A stretch of 13,627 nucleotides of DNA from JAWXTK01 sp044433645 (lineage in GTDB: Bacteria; Bacteroidota; Bacteroidia; Bacteroidales; Rikenellaceae). Below, one piece after another: positions 13,482-13,627 of the stretch. Location of the stretch: NCBI GenBank assembly GCA_044433645.1, contig JAWXTK010000029.1:1-13627 (forward strand), written 5' to 3'. A program made the position numbers and the translations under genes. The notes under the pieces were generated by a model. That model saw only the letters and a list, made by a program, of their open reading frames with translations. It had not been told where the DNA came from and did no database searches. Position 1 is the first letter of the stretch. Each line of letters starts with the position of its first letter.

Positions 13482-13627
13482 TTACCTCAAAGCGATTTTC
13501 AATCTTACAATCTGCTCAAAGCGACACAGATTGTAAGTTAAGTTGATAAGTCCAATAATGCCACTAGCTCGTTCAATACCAATCGAACGCAGGTGCAGAC
13601 CCTGCATCGTCTGTTCCATAAAACCGA
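13482..13627 (-). CDS. DDE transposase, C-terminal fragment (truncated by window edge)
   Basis: The last 47 codons before the stop at 13482 are read in frame from the window edge. The product begins GFMEQTMQGLHLRSIG, runs through IERASGIIGLINLTYNLCR, and ends FEQIVRLKIALR. The Glu-Gln-plus-basic stretch and the GLINLTYNLCRFEQI tail are typical of the C-terminus of DDE transposases of IS elements found in Bacteroidales; the IS family itself is not fixed by this fragment. The reading frame is intact here, so the gene may be whole outside the window. An 11-bp perfect inverted repeat lies inside the frame (CTTACAATCTG, 13504-13514, with CAGATTGTAAG, 13527-13537), and CTCAAAGCGA occurs twice (13486 and 13515), 29 bp apart. 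Confidence 0.75.
   Translation of the reverse strand, partial: GFMEQTMQGLHLRSIGIERASGIIGLINLTYNLCRFEQIVRLKIALR

Larger units (their letters stand above)
13370..13627 (-). mobile_element. End of an insertion sequence (boundary uncertain)
   Basis: The window ends inside an insertion sequence whose transposase gene stops at 13482. The stretch down to about 13370 has no gene, and the segment GAACCCGTGACGTCC is a candidate terminus. The other end of the element is outside the window, so neither inverted repeat nor target duplication can be checked. Confidence 0.4.

Overview
The window looks like the chromosome of an anaerobic member of the Bacteroidales (Bacteroidota). Four things point there: the 23S and 5S sequences, repeated promoters of the Bacteroidota type (TAnnTTTG with a TTTG or TTG about 16-20 bases upstream), start codons without Shine-Dalgarno sites, and typical protein families (small NTF2-like lipoproteins, PorT-like outer-membrane barrels, a Ser-type sulfatase). 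It is AT-rich. The sequence alone does not fix the genus.

Layout. Bases 1-628 are the end of an rRNA operon: the last ~370 nt of 23S rRNA, 5S rRNA and a strong terminator. Bases 629-1188 hold no gene but contain a G-run repeat and two 136-bp imperfect repeats whose main hairpin differs by compensatory changes. Next come a frameshifted outer-membrane barrel gene (minus), a divergent nitroreductase-like gene (plus) and a 43-residue lipoprotein gene (minus). Bases 2540-3118 are non-coding but full of signals: a good promoter followed by a short, structured, possibly small-RNA transcript, a second G-run repeat, and a TPP riboswitch with its own promoter.

The riboswitch controls thi4-thiE: a Thi4-type thiazole synthase with His rather than the suicide Cys, and thiamin-phosphate synthase. 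A terminator follows. Three related small lipoprotein genes come next (two in an operon, the third behind its own promoter), then a bidirectional terminator, greA on the minus strand, a divergent cardiolipin synthase gene and a second outer-membrane barrel gene.

The last third (8859-13312, minus) is a two-gene catabolic operon: a secreted GH31 alpha-glycosidase (probably alpha-xylosidase-like, with a PA14-like insert) overlapping by one base a secreted Ser-type sulfatase. Together they suggest breakdown of a sulfated glycan. A truncated transposase gene ends the window, and a good promoter lying between the transposase and the GH31 gene points into the operon, so the insertion sequence may supply or modify its transcription. 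No classical new defence or island system is visible. The most unusual signals are the covarying-hairpin repeats, the sRNA candidate and the possible IS-borne promoter.
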